Source of the DNA: Sisyra terminalis | Taxonomy: Eukaryota > Arthropoda > Insecta > Neuroptera > Sisyridae | Reading direction: 5' to 3' | DNA: 64,000 nucleotides | Assembly: GCA_958496175.1 (NCBI GenBank) | Contig: OY292275.1 | Location: 7,502,001 to 7,566,000 of the forward strand | Shown here: positions 36,401 to 48,628 of the stretch, in pieces | How positions within the stretch are numbered: the first letter of the stretch is position 1 | How the letters are laid out: every line of letters begins with the position of its first letter | Notes under the pieces: generated by a model | Database searches by the model: none | Told to the model about the DNA's origin: nothing | Seen by the model: only the letters and a program-made list of their open reading frames with translations | Translations under genes and position numbers: made by a program

Positions 36401-39400
36401 TCTTTGGGACCAGTCGATGGATTGCTTCGTGTTTCCGGAAGAATAGATCGCGAGCTGCGTTCTATTTATTATTTGTCGGTTGTAGCAAAAGACAGAGGAG
36501 ATCCACCATTAGCATCGAACACAACAATTATGGTGGAAATTTTGGATGAAAACGATAACAGTCCCGTTTTTGACCCAAAGCAATACAGTGCATCAATTGC
36601 TGAAAATGCTTCGATCGGAGCTAGTGTTTTACAGGTATATGGTTATTTTCGTTTTACAAGAATAGTGTTATTAATTTAATTGGATTTATAGGTTTCTGCT
36701 ACGGATATCGACGAAGGTCTCAATGGACGAGTTCGTTTTTCAATCATTTCTGGTGACACCAATCGTGACTTTAGTATAGCCGAGGATTCTGGAGTTGTTC
36801 GTGTAGCTAAAAATTTAAATTACGAACGAAAGTCTCGATATTTATTAACGGTACGTGCAGAAGATTGTGCTGGAGATATCAACGGTGGAGAAGTTCGTTT
36901 TGACGTGGCTGAATTATCGATATCGGTGTCAGACATCAATGATAATCCTCCAACTTTTCTTGATTCGCCTTACATTGCTTACGTAATGGAAAATATCATT
37001 CCTCCTAACGGGGGCTACGTAATCACTGTTGAAGCTTACGACGCCGACACACCGCCATTTAACTCTCTAGTTCGGTATTTTATCAAAGAAGGAGATACAG
37101 ATATCTTCCGAATTAATGCATCAACTGGCGAGATTTCTTTATTGCGAGCATTAGATCGAGAAGTACAAGACGAATATGTTCTTTCACTGGTTGCAATGGA
37201 TACAGGTAAATGCAAACTAATCTTAAATATGCAAAGATTACATTCCTTTTTTTCGCAGGTTCCCCGCCGTTAACTGGAACTGGAATGGTGCGCATAATTG
37301 TTCAAGATGTAAACGACCACAGTCCTGAATTTGAATGGCATTCGTACAAAGCGATGGTACGAGAAAATGTCCCGAAAGGAACGTGGATCTTATCACCGAA
37401 GGCGACAGATAAAGATTCTGGTTTGAACGCAAAAATTCGCTACAGTCTGTTAGGCGACAAAGCTGATCGTTTTCAAGTTGATCAAGAGAAAGGTGTTATA
37501 AATACGACTGTTGAATTAGATCGTGAGGAAACAGCTGTGTACGAACTCACACTAATGGCACAAGACTGTTCAACAACGGAGCCCCGAGCCACGACGGTTA
37601 ATTTAACAATTATAGTGATTGATGACAATGATAACGCACCAATATTTTCCTCATCCGTTTATACGATTAGTATACCTGACCGAACTCAAGCAGGACAATT
37701 TGTTTTTGGGGCAAAAGCCACTGATTCAGACGTTGGCCAAAATAGTAAAATCATTTATCGTATTTCCGGACCAGATGTCAACAAATTTACTATTAACAAC
37801 ATAACGGGAGTAATTCGAGCTACCGAAGAATTGTCACTCGGAGGATTGGGTCGTGGAAAAATTTTCCAACTTCAAATTTTCGCTCAAGATAGCGGAGAAA
37901 ATGCCAAATCTGCTTCTGCTGAACTAAAGATTCACTTGAAACCTGCCCATTTGTTTCCCAGCTTCAAACAATCAATGGAATCACATATTACGTTACCTGA
38001 AGATATTGCAGAAGGAAAAATCATCACAAAAATTAGTGCGACTTCTCCGAAAAAAGGTCCAACGGGAGTTATTCGCTATGCAATCGCAGGAGGAAATGTT
38101 GGTGATGCTATCAGTATTGATAGTATAACCGGGGATGTTTTAGTAGCTGGTAAAGGACTAGATTACGAAACACTTCCACAGTATGAAGTTTGGATTGAAG
38201 CCACCGACTCAGATAGTCCATCCTTGAGAAGTGTTCAACAAATGATCATAAATATCACGGATACCAACGACAATGCACCGATTATGGAATATTCTGTTTA
38301 CAATTCGAGTGTTCCTGAAGAAGAAACTCCTCCGTTGTTAGTTACAAAAGTGTCAGCAACCGATATTGATTCAAATGAAAATGGACAAATTCTTTACAAA
38401 TTAGTGGATGACTTTGAAGGGACTTTCGAAATCAATTCAGAAAATGGTGAAATTTATACAAGTGTTAAACTAGATCGAGAAGAAACAGCGTTTTATGATT
38501 TAGTGGTGCAAGCCGTCGATCAAGGATCACCTCAACTAACCGGAAGTGCTACTGTGTTAGTGACTGTAATCGATAAAAACGATAATCCACCACGATTTAC
38601 GCGTTTGTTTAGTGTGAATGTGACTGAAAATGCTGAAATCGGTTCTTTTGTGATACGAGTTACTAGCTCTGATAGGGACATAAATGAAAACGCGAATGCT
38701 ACGTATAGTTTTGTTGACAATCCTGGCAAAAAGTTTGCTATTGATGCTATTAGTGGAAATGTTACCGTGGTTGGGGCATTAGATCGGGAGCAACAGGACG
38801 AATATTTACTTAAAGTGGCAGCCGTAGATGCTGCTTGGAGAGCTGAAACGGCATTAACCATTACGATTCAAGATCAAAATGACAACACTCCGGAATTCGA
38901 ACACTCATACTACAGTTTCAACTTTCCTGAACTGCAAAACAATGTGGTGTTTGTTGGTCAAGTTACTGCTACCGATCGTGATAAGCAAGGACCTAATTCC
39001 GTTATTTCATATTCCCTTCAACAACCATCAGACTTGTTCAGTATTGATCCGGCAACTGGAGAACTATTCAGCAAACGAAGTTTACAGTACAAATATAGCC
39101 AATTGGAGTCTTCTCCAGAAAATATGTATTTGCTGACGGTTCTAGCTACAGACAACGGAAAACCTCCAATGAGTTCAGAATGTTTAGTAACAATTAATGT
39201 AGTTGACGCTAATAACAATCCTCCACACTTTGAGCAAAAGCAGTACTTGTCACCTGTACCAAAGGTATCCAAAATTGGACAAAGAATTGCTAAAGTTGTT
39301 GCAACAGACGATCAAGATTTTGGAGTTAACGCCGAAATTGAGTATGAACAAGTTGGAGGAAACGGTTCAGAATTTTTCAAGATTGATAAAAATTCTGGCT

Positions 39401-42400
39401 GGATCACGGTTGTTAAGCAATTGTCCAGTGTTGGAGTTGTTTATGTTATGAGAATTCAAGCTATTGATCGAGGAATTCCGCCACAACATGATGAGACCAC
39501 TGTAACCCTAATTGTTACGGGTGAAAACAAGCACGGTCCTGTTTTTACGGTGCTGAGTTATCAAGTTATTGTACCTGAAAACGAGCCATTAGGTTCCACC
39601 ATTTTAACCATTAGTGCTTCCGACGCAGACGATGGTCCTAACGGAATGGTTCGTTACAAAATTTCGGCTGGAAATGAAAAAAATGAATTCGGTATTGACT
39701 CATTAACAGGAGCTGTTACTATCTTACAGCCTCTTGATTACGACTCTGTACCAGAATATCGATTGAATATTACAGCATCCGATCTTGGCTTTGAATCACG
39801 ACACACAACTGCGACATTAACAGTAATTTTAACGGATATCAACGATAATGCTCCCAAATTTAATCAAACATCGTATGAAGTGTATCTTCCAGAAAATTCA
39901 CCATCCAAAACATTCGTTTGTCGCTTATTTGCTACTGACATTGATTCCCCAAAGAATGCAATAATAGAATATTCAGTTGTTGGAGGTTCCGGCAAAGATT
40001 TCTTTACAATTGAATTGAAAACTGGTATGATTATGTCAAGAGTAAGTTTTGATTTTGAAGAACGCAACACTTACGATTTACATATTATTGGTGCTAATCC
40101 TGGTTCTGTAATGTACGGGTCAACCAAAGTTATTATACATATTACGGGTGTTAATGAATACTATCCACGATTTATACAACCAGTATTTCATTTTGATGTG
40201 TCTGAATCAGCCGTGATTGGAACGAATGTTGGAGTGATTCAAGCTACAGATCAAGATGCAGGAGATGACGGAAAAGTTTACTACCTCTTTGTGGGATCGA
40301 GTAATGATCGTGGATTTATGATTGGTGCTGAAACGGGAATTATTCGAATATCTCGAAACCTTGATCGTGAAACGCAAAACCGAGTCATCTTAACAGTAAT
40401 GGCTAAAAACGCTGGTGGTATTCGAGGAAATGATACTGATGAAGCTCAGATTATTATTTCGATTCAAGATGGAAATGATCCTCCAGAGTTCTTACAAAGC
40501 ATGTACAAAGCTACGGTTTCTGAAGGAGCTTCTTTGGGAACACGAGTCGCAACTGTGAAAGCGGTTGACAAAGATGTGCGACCCCAAAATAACCAGTTTA
40601 GTTTTTCAATTATTGGAGGAAATATTGGTCAAGCCTTCAAAATTGATCCACAATCGGGAGAAATTGAAACTGCACATAGTCTAGATCGAGAAACAATTCC
40701 TATGTATAATTTGATTGTTGGTGCTATTGATACGGGAATTCCAGCACAAACCGGAAGTACAACTGTACAAATCACAGTGACTGATATTAATGATAACGGA
40801 CCAGTATTTGATCCTCCCATTGTAACGGCTTATGTTTTGGAAAATCAACCTGCTTATACAAATGTTATTACGTTGACTGCTACTGATCCTGATTTACCTC
40901 CAAACGGAGCTCCATTTACCTACTATTTAGTTGGAGGACGTCAAAGAGATGCTGTTGTCATAGAAAAACATACCGGCGTGGTGAAAACAACGAAAAGTAT
41001 CGATCGAGAAGTTACACCATCGATTGATATTATTGTAGAAGTTGAAGATAATGGATCTCCCAAAATGCGTTCACGACATAATATCAACATCGTTGTTTTG
41101 GATGAAAATGATAGTCCATCAACACCCAGATCAGTACATGTAATTGTCTATGCTTTCAACAATGCAACACCAATTGGAAAAATAGCCGATGTACATCCAA
41201 ATGATCCCGATCTTACAGGAGATTACCACTGTAAGATTTTGCAAGGTCCTATGCCATCTGATATCCTAACAATTCCATCTGGATGTGATCTTCACACATC
41301 TAAAGTAACACCTCAACAAGGATATTCCCTTTCAATATCAGGAAATGATGGAAAGCACGCTAATGTTATGTCTAAAGTTACCGTCGAATTCCTGGTTTTT
41401 GACAACATAACAGTAGATAATTCAATAACATTACGAATTGAAAACATGACGGCCTCTCATTTTCTTTCTAATTTTTATAACGGCCTATTTGATTTGTGGA
41501 AATCTGCTTTCGAGGCCAACGACATCTTAAAATTGTTTAGTATAATGGAAAATTCAACTTATTTAGACCTAACTTTGGCTGTAGAAACGCATGGAAAATA
41601 TCGTAGCCGTTCTTATATTATTGAACGTTTGTTAAAGAAGAAGACCCTAATGAAAAATATGTTGAAATATTCACAGCAAATATCTGTCGGTTATACATCT
41701 TGCCAAGTTGATACTTGCCAAAACAATGGCATTTGTACAGAAACTATAAATGTCTACGATAAAACTCGAATAACCGATAGCTCATCACTGATATTTACAT
41801 CACCGTTAGTTTTACGTGAATTCGTGTGTCACTGTTCTGATGGATTTACTGGTATCTATTGTGATAAACGACAAGATCCATGCACACCAAATCCTTGCAA
41901 AGCAGGAGGACAATGCCGGAAACACGGCTTTGATTTTCAATGTATTTGTCCTAGTTCTCGTGAAGGACGTTACTGTGAACAAGAACGTGGTGATGCATGT
42001 TCCGAAAATCCATGCCGAAATGGCGGATCTTGTCGGGAAAGTCCTGATGGGTCGTCCTTCTTTTGTCTTTGTCGACCAGGATATCGTGGAAATCATTGCG
42101 AAACAGTTGCCGATTCTTGCCGTCCAAATCCATGCTTATATGGAGGACTTTGCATTAGTTTAAAACCAGGATATAACTGCAGTTGTATCGATGGACGATA
42201 CGGAAGACATTGCGAAAAAGGAACATATGGATTTAATGACTTATCATACATGAAATTCCCAGCTCTCGATGCAGGAACGAACGATATTTCCATGATATTT
42301 GCAACCACTCAACCAAATGCTTTGCTTATTTACAATTATGGCGTACAATCGGGAGGACGGTCTGATTTTGTGGCCATCGAATTAGTTAATGGAAAAGCTG

Positions 42401-45268
42401 TGTTTTCTTTTGGGGGAGTACGAACAGCGATCACATCTGTAACAGTAGCAGGGAAAACGGGAATATTATCAGATGGTGTTTGGCATAAAATAACAGCAAT
42501 ACGTAATGGACGAGTTGTTTCATTGAGTGTGGCTTCTTGTACAGAACATGGTGATTCTTGTGAAGATTGCAGACCAGGCGATTCGTCATGTTATGCTGAT
42601 GATATCGGTCCAACTGGGTACGTAATTTTTGGATTAATTTTTAACCGAAAAACATTAATTTTTGTAATCTGATTTCAGAACTCTTAATTTCAACAACCAA
42701 CCAATGCTCGTAGGAGGTTTAGCATCGGCTGATCCGTTATTGGAAAGACCTGGCCAAATACATGCCGATGATTTAGTTGGATGTGTTCATAGTGTGTCTG
42801 TAAATGGACGTGCATTAAATTTGAGCAATCCTTTGGAGGCGAATGGCGTTCAATCAACCTGTTCTCGTCACGGAAGTTGTAGTGCGCCTTTAGTGGATGC
42901 GTGTGGACCCTACGGAACCTGTTTGGATCGATGGCATAAATTGATTTGTCGTTGTGATGATAACATCATTGCACCAAATTGTCATTCGGCATTGAAACCG
43001 GTCTTTTTGAGTGACGGTGGATTCATCGAATTCCGCATTTCACAGAAACATCGACGCATGCAATTGTTGGAGCACATTTACAATGGATCGACTTTATGGC
43101 ATCATCGCAATACTAGATCCACAACTCTTCCAATGGTCAATGAAATTCCCGGAAAAACAATTTCGCTCAAGTTCAGAACAATCAAACAACACGGTCTTCT
43201 ATTGTATGCGGCAAGCAATAAACATTACACATCAATTGAAATTCGAGATGGACAGTTGGTCTATATGTCGCAATTAAGTTCCCAAGTTAACATGAGCAGT
43301 TCACAAATGACTATCACTGACGGTAATTGGCATAATTTAACGCTCCACTCAAAGAATCGTGTCTTGCAATTGTTCTTGGATGGAATTCGTATCGGAGATG
43401 AATTAGATACAGCTGGAGTTCACGATTTCTTAGACCCTTATTTAACGACATTATCGTTGGGTGGAGTCCGAAGCGGAGTTTATTTCAACGTTGAAGACAA
43501 TATTGCCCATCACTTTGAAGGCTGCTTTTCAAACTTCAGCATAAACAATGAAGTGCAACCATTCAACGGATCTGGAAGTGTCTTCCACGAAGTCATCACA
43601 CAAGGAAAAGTTTCTCAAGGTTGTCAACACGTTTTAGGAATTGGAACCGCCACCGCCCCAGACCCATTAAGCATTGGAATCACCCTTGTTATTGTTTTCT
43701 TTGTCGTACTACTCGTCGCAATTTTAATATCGTTTGTAGTTTTTCGATTGCGACGACAAAAGAAAGAAAAATCCGGTGCACCTGGATGTAATTCCGTTTT
43801 ACACAAACAAAATGGAGGGAACACAATAATGAGCAGTTCAAATTTAGTATCATTAGGCCCGGATGGGGTACTTGTAAGACCATCACATACAAGTGAAACC
43901 TCTGTATCTTATCTTGAAAACGGGGATGTAATTCGTGGTGTAAGTGGCCATCATATTATTGCTCCAGAATTGATTTCAAAGAAGTTCAAAGAACGGGATA
44001 TATCTCCAACTGAAAATCAACGTCCACAAAGGCCAGATATTATTGAAAGGGAAGTCGTAGGAAAGAGTCCCCCAATGCGAGATGAACATCATCCTCCAAT
44101 GCCACCATCTTCAGGACATGTACACGATCATCCCAATGCAGATTTAAACTCAGAAATGCCAGAACATTACGACTTGGAAAACGCTAGTTCTATCGCCCCG
44201 TCTGATATTGATATTGTTTATCATTACAAAGGGTACAGAGAGGCAGGTGGGGTAAGAAAATTTAAAGCCACATCACCACCGGTAGCTACTTACCATCATA
44301 AACATACTGGTGTTCAAAGTCAAGTACAACATCGCCATTCTCCACACCACGCTGGAGGATATCCTCCACGTGCACCTCCAGTTTCATCAGCACCAACCAA
44401 TCGCCAACACCAAAGTACTCCTTTAGCTCGATTAAGCCCTAGTAGTGAATTAAGTGCTCAACAACCTCGTATTCTTACTTTACATGACATTAGTGGTAAG
44501 CCTCTTCAAAGTGCTTTATTAGCGACAACTTCCAGTTCTGGAGGCGTTGGTAAAGATCCGCTACACAGTAACAGTGAACGTAGCTTAAATAGTCCAGTCA
44601 TGTCGCAATTAAGTGGGCAAAGTTCGGCTAGCCGTAAAGTAGTTCCACAACCCCCAAGTGGGCCGAACGCCAGTATGGGATTAACAGCCGAGGAAATTGA
44701 ACGTCTTAATGCACGTCCTCGTACTTCTAGTCTTGTTTCAACATTAGATGCAGTGTCTAGTTCTAGTGATCCACATCGTGGGTCACATAACGGCCGATTA
44801 GTTCATTTACATCATTCACCCGTGGTGGATACACGTCGCAGTTCGACAACAACCGACGAAAGTGGCAACGATAGTTTCACATGTTCGGAAATTGAATACG
44901 ATAATTCAAGTCTTGCTGGTGATAAATATAAGTCTGAAAATGAAACGCGATGTCCTGATAATGCCAATGTGAATAAGCCGATTCCACCACATTCATATGA
45001 TGGTTTCGACTCGTCGTTTCGTGGCTCATTGAGTACACTGGTAGCATCTGATGATGATCTTAATGGACCAATATATCGGCCACCAGCAGGATCCCCATCA
45101 ACAACATCAGGTCTCGGATGGGATTATTTACTTAATTGGGGTCCCGACTTTGAAAGTTTAGTAGGTGTTTTTAAAGACATTGCTGAATTACCCGATTCGG
45201 CCAACAATAGAGTACCTACGTCGTTAAGACTTCCTAGTGCACCGAAACCGTCAGAGGAATATGTGTAA
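33146..45268 (+). CDS. ft: Fat-type protocadherin, C-terminal two thirds (eight exons)
   Basis: Joined exons are 33146-33457, 34157-34390, 35449-35650, 35714-35901, 36218-36634, 36692-37205, 37259-42617 and 42679-45268. All have GT-AG borders and matching phases, giving 3271 residues and TAA at 45266. Domains by residue: 18 cadherin repeats (1-1909), degenerate module (1910-2103), EGF 1-4 (2104-2277), laminin-G (about 2280-2465), EGF 5 (2483-2513), laminin-G (about 2525-2730), membrane helix (2741-2764), cytoplasmic tail. Fat binds Dachsous on the neighbouring cell and restrains growth through the Hippo pathway while orienting planar polarity. I choose Fat/FAT4 over Fat-like because of the EGF4-LamG-EGF-LamG order and the tail blocks IERLNARP, SFTCSEIEYD, NWGPDFESL and final EEYV. 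Drosophila Fat has 34 repeats and about 5150 residues, so some 16 repeats and the signal peptide lie upstream of the window. Confidence 0.95.
33458..34156 (+). other. ft: ft intron, 699 bp
   Basis: Phase 0, GTACGT to ATAG. It contains a G+C-richer start (GGTCGGCGGCATGCC) but no coding frame or element I recognise. Confidence 0.85.
34157..34390 (+). CDS. ft: ft exon b: start of cadherin repeat 2
   Basis: The exon encodes residues 105-182, starting VMDTNDNPPVF, the calcium-binding linker, and ending LDYEE. Acceptor ATAG, donor GTTTGT (a weak donor by consensus), phase 0 on both sides. The preceding intron is 699 bp and the following one 1058 bp. Confidence 0.92.
34391..35448 (+). other. ft: ft intron, 1058 bp
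   Basis: Phase 0, GTTTGT to TTTTAG. A CAGTGGCGTA string near 34712 resembles a hAT tip, without a partner. Otherwise nothing is recognised. Confidence 0.85.
35449..35650 (+). CDS. ft: ft exon c: end of repeat 2, start of repeat 3
   Basis: The exon encodes residues 183 to the first base of 250: VQHYILVVQAQDQG, the linker VDLNDNAPIF, and the start of repeat 3 to ATDLDSG. It ends after the first base of a Gly codon, before a 63-bp intron that is itself open in frame. Confidence 0.88.
35651..35713 (+). other. ft: ft mini-intron, 63 bp, open in frame
   Basis: GTACTG to CTTAG, phase 1. It is exactly 21 codons long with no stop in the gene's frame, so retention would insert 21 residues into cadherin repeat 3 beside its calcium-binding DLDSG. 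Removal restores the family consensus, so I treat it as an intron. Confidence 0.8.
35714..35901 (+). CDS. ft: ft exon d: rest of cadherin repeat 3
   Basis: The exon encodes residues 250-312, from ENGRIEYSI through LDREQHAIYNLVV to STVQ. The donor is a consensus GTAAGT. Splicing from 35650 restores the canonical ATDLDSGENGRIEYS phrase, which supports removal of the 63-bp intron. Confidence 0.9.
35902..36217 (+). other. ft: ft intron, 316 bp
   Basis: Phase 0, GTAAGT to TTTAG, AT-rich, nothing else recognised. Confidence 0.88.
36218..36634 (+). CDS. ft: ft exon e: cadherin repeat 4 and start of 5
   Basis: The exon encodes residues 313-451. It opens VTIILKDVNDLAPEF, carries a full repeat with LDKDEG and IDRE motifs, and the linker LDENDNSPVF, then the first strand of repeat 5. 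Acceptor TTTAG, donor CAG followed by GTATAT, phase 0 on both sides. Confidence 0.93.
36692..37205 (+). CDS. ft: ft exon f: cadherin repeats 5 and 6
   Basis: The exon encodes residues 452-622 plus one base. It contains TDIDEGLNGRV, the linker VSDINDNPPTF and the next repeat to LDREVQDEYVLSL and AMDTG. It follows a 57-bp intron containing an in-frame stop and precedes a 53-bp intron. Confidence 0.93.
37259..42617 (+). CDS. ft: ft exon g: cadherin repeats 6-18, degenerate module, EGF 1-4, most of laminin-G 1
   Basis: This 5359-bp exon encodes residues 623-2409. Twelve more linkers follow one another from VQDVNDHSPEF to VLDENDSPS. Most keep DxNDN, but three are degenerate: LKPAHLFPSF after repeat 8, TGENKHGPVF after 13 and TGVNEYYPRF after 15. 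From 41701 four EGF-like domains each keep six cysteines (for example CTPNPCKAGGQC and CSENPCRNGGSC). From about 42230 the laminin-G fold begins with LSYMKFPALDAG and later DGVWHKITAIRNG. The donor is GTACGT after the second base of a Gly codon. Confidence 0.95.
42679..45268 (+). CDS. ft: ft exon h: laminin-G 1 end, EGF 5, laminin-G 2, membrane helix, cytoplasmic tail
   Basis: The exon encodes residues 2409-3271 and the stop. It finishes laminin-G 1 (LVGCVHSVSVNG), adds EGF 5 (CGPYGTCLDRWHKLICRC) and laminin-G 2 (ISLKFRTIKQHGLLLYA, FEGCFSNFSINN). A hydrophobic helix at about 43673-43743 is followed by RLRRQKKEK, the stop-transfer signal. Tail landmarks are LENASSIAPSDIDIVYHYKG (about residue 2905), IERLNARP (about 3080), SFTCSEIEYD (about 3140), WDYLLNWGPDFESL (about 3222) and C-terminal EEYV, a likely PDZ-binding end. 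The tail is rich in Ser, Pro and His between blocks. Confidence 0.95.
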
Positions 45269-45600
45269 TAAGTAATTAAGTAACTAATGTCGCTGTGAAT
45301 ATTTAGAATAATAGACACTTATTAATATTAATAGTTAAGTAATTAAATAATTGAAGTTATTGATGTTGCAAATATAAGTTTTATAATCTTGGTCAGTTCA
45401 TCAAGATCTTCACTAAGCAAAAATGAGTTTTTTGTTGAACAAATGTACAAAAAATGAAATCGTAAATAATTTCCTTAATGTAACATAGGAATAAATATTT
45501 ATTGGAAATGTTAAAATGAAAGTAGGTTTTTGCAACGAATTCAGGTTTGATGTAAATAAAATATAGGTCTGTAATTTGATATTATAATATGTAGATCTTG
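45269..45600 (+). other. ft: Probable ft 3' UTR
   Basis: The stop TAA is followed at once by a second in-frame TAA and soon by a third. AATAAA signals occur at 45490-45495 and 45555-45560, with later ones at 45897 and 45977. I place the likely cleavage within about 30 bases after one of the first two; the true end needs transcript data. Confidence 0.55.
45490..45495 (+). terminator. Polyadenylation signal AATAAA
   Basis: First canonical AATAAA after the ft stop codon, 222 bp downstream. A second lies at 45555-45560. In AT-rich DNA such hexamers are common, so use of this one is inferred. Confidence 0.4.
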
Positions 45601-47373
45601 TATCAAGATTTACAATCTTGCCATGTCAACGTTTATAATTAATAATTCAATTTGTTCGAATGATTCAAATTAATCGCAACGACTTATTTTTAATTGAACG
45701 AAATTAATATTGTAACACTAAATGTAAAAAAAAATAATAATTGAATTTAGCTTGTATTGTTAAGCCTTTGTGGCCACATTAGGAAAAAAATCAGCGAAAA
45801 ATGTTAATAATGTGAATCAAATTTATAAAAAAAAAATGTGCTGTATGACCAATTTTCATAGTGCCAAAAACCATTTTTTCTTATCTAAAATTTTATAATA
45901 AAAATATGATGAATTTATTTATATTTTTTTTTTTTTATAAAAATCCTATTTTGCCTTTTTAGCTCTTTGATATTCAAATAAATTGTGATTAATTTCTATA
46001 TTTTATAGAAGTTAGCAAATTCAATATTGTTTATGGTACGCAAACGAAATTGAGGGTAACAACTTGTAACTTCTATGTAATACATAGCTGGATTGCTTTA
46101 AGATAGAGGCAATTAGTAATAATTTATATCTTTAAAATGGAAAAATAATTTTCTAGGTAGTATAATAAATCATTTTAGTTTAAGAATAATTAGAAAAAAA
46201 ATAGTTTTATAGTACATAAAATTAAATAAACATCATTAGTCACAATTCTATTAACTAAATACAAACTTAATGTTAATAAATCCAAGAATTTATTTTTCAA
46301 AATGGAGTGGGCGATTTTACATTAGAAATTGAGAAACACTGCTTTATCTCTCCAACAATTAGTAGTAAAACTAGATATCCGTAAATGATATTGAAAAAAT
46401 TTACGTAGGAAACATTAAATGTAGGTGTCATTGAAGATAAAATTTTTGATTTTTGCCGATCAAGCTACAAAATATTATATGATTTTAAATTTATAGTTTT
46501 AATTTAATTATTAATATAACTCGTTTAATTTCATGAAAACTTTTAGTTTTTAATACCTTTTATTTCAGTAAAATTTCAAGTAAATGTATTTACATTTCAC
46601 TTAATCAAAATAAATTTTGCAATCATTATAATTTTGTAAATATTAACGTTTTACAATGCAAATGAAAACAATAGGAATAAACAATGGTTATTTATGAATT
46701 TAATAATTAAATTTTACTAACTAGTGTGGAGTTCACACCGCAATTTTTTCCACTATTTATAAACAAAAAATTTTAAACGTAGTATTTAAATTGAAATAAA
46801 CGTAGTACAAAGAATTTAATAAAAACATCAAATATTAAAAAGTGTCCAGAAAATAAGAATCATTAATGCATAATAAAACCATGGATAAAAATACCAACAA
46901 TGTTAATGTTTATAAACAAAGTTTTCTTGAAAAATGACTACCAGAAAAAGTACTATTAATATTTTTTTTTCAAAGAAGCGAAATTTGTATTGATCTGGTT
47001 TTTGTGAGTAACATCGCTGTAGATTTCTTTTTCTTTTTAAATTATATTTCAATTAATCACTAATAAAAGCCTAACAAAGACAAAGGGTCGTAAAAATAAA
47101 TGAAAAAATACCAAAGTACCATCATTAAGAATTATCATAATTTAAGTAAAATAATATTTCAATATTCCTTTTCTCAAGAGATCACTCTAAGGTTATTGAA
47201 TATTTTTAACCTTTCTTAATCCATTTTCACTGGTGATTGTTGTATCTAAAAAGTTACTAAAATCTTTTATTAATGATTGTATCATTAAACCTTTAAAGCC
47301 CACAAAATGCAATCAATTTCCTTAATTACAAATTATTTCAAACAATCACCTATTATGAAATTTGTTTCGTTGC
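45601..47373. other. Intergenic AT-rich sequence
   Basis: No gene is seen. TTGAGAAACACTG near 46329 again looks like one end of a hAT MITE but lacks a partner. Confidence 0.4.
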
Positions 47374-47403
47374 CTGACGATGACAGCCAAAGGCTGTTGA
47401 AAT
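47374..47403 (+). ncRNA. Hammerhead-like RNA motif, solitary copy
   Basis: CTGACGA (47374-47380), one extra T, a seven-pair stem GACAGCC / GGCTGTT around the loop AAA, then GAAAT (47399-47403). Six pairs are Watson-Crick and one is G-T. The base after GAAA is T instead of C, and CGTTGT follows two bases later. No inverted partner was found nearby, unlike the other copies. Confidence 0.45.
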
Positions 47404-48628
47404 GCGTTGTATTTAATAAAAAAATAAAGAAATTAAGTCATACGACAAAATATAATTATTCATTAATTGTGTCCCGGAAATAATATATGTAATATATAAA
47501 CTATTTATCAAGGTAAGAAGTTAGACACAACAGTGTTTCGGGTTCAAATCCCACCATATAGAGAAAATTTCATTTCCAAAATTACAGTCAATAAAACTTA
47601 AAAATCCCCAAAGCCTCCAGCAGTTATAAAATAACAATAAAATTCATTAAAATAAAACATTTTCAAAGTGCACATTGTATTATTTTAGTATCTTAAATCT
47701 CAACTTATGTTCAATGTAGGCAAATGTAGGTAACAGTTTCTCTTCAAACCACTTTAGGCAACAAAACGTCAATATTTTTATTGCATTTTGAAGAGGAAGA
47801 AATAACTAGATGTATATTGCGTTTAATTTATATCCGCATTACTAATTACCAACAATTTTAACTACGAACTGAAATATTGTCCTACTATATTTGCTAAAAC
47901 GATATGTCATTATTATATTTTTTTCAACAGTATAATTTCACTTTTGTAATTAGAAAACTTTAAATTTACGCTTTGCTTTAATTAAAATTAAAAAAAATTT
48001 TGTTGGTCATTAAAATAATTATTTACATTTTCGCGACTTAATTACTTAAGTAAATAAATCGTAAAGCAGAATATAATAATTTCCATTGTGAAAATTTTAG
48101 TTATATTTTAATCTATTTACATTTTACCATAATCATTAATCTGATCTGAAGAACCAGAGATAGTCAGCACTGAACCAAAGAGTAAAACCACATGGGTAAC
48201 AGAAATTGAAGAAAAATTATAAAAAGTTTAAACTATAATTTTTAATAAAATCACTTTTAATATATTTTAAGAATAGTCATTTATTTATAAAGTTTCCTTG
48301 AATGTAAATTAAAATATGCATTTTACGTTACCTTTAATTACCTCCGAAATAAATAAATCAAATAATTTGTACAAATGTCCATTACTAGCAATAATTTACC
48401 TTTTATAACTTCCATGTTTAATTAGGTACATTTTTATGTAGGGTCAAATTATTTTGTATTTAGGTTAATTTTGCATGTTTTACAACACTTTGATATATTA
48501 ATAATTATTCTTTCAAAATAATTTTGATTTTCGCAAAAATAAGTCCAAGGTTAAGAAGAATTTCACGACCTTAGTATTGGAGTTAAAGAAATTAATTATG
48601 TACAAGTACCATAATTATGTAGGTTATG
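47404..48628. other. Intergenic sequence with a tRNA-like B box
   Basis: No gene is seen. GGGTTCAAATCCCACC at about 47539 matches the B box and T-loop of a tRNA, but only three T-stem pairs form and no A box or anticodon arm precedes it, so it may be a SINE remnant. Confidence 0.35.

Noticed and set aside
33146..45268. Identification as Fat-like/kugelei (FAT1-3 type) instead of Fat
   Set aside because: The EGF4-LamG-EGF-LamG order and the tail blocks agree better with Fat/FAT4. A phylogeny would settle it; the alternative is kept open at low weight.
47500..47560. tRNA gene around GGGTTCAAATCCC
   Set aside because: Only three T-stem pairs form and there is no A box, D arm or anticodon arm at the right spacing; probably a SINE remnant.
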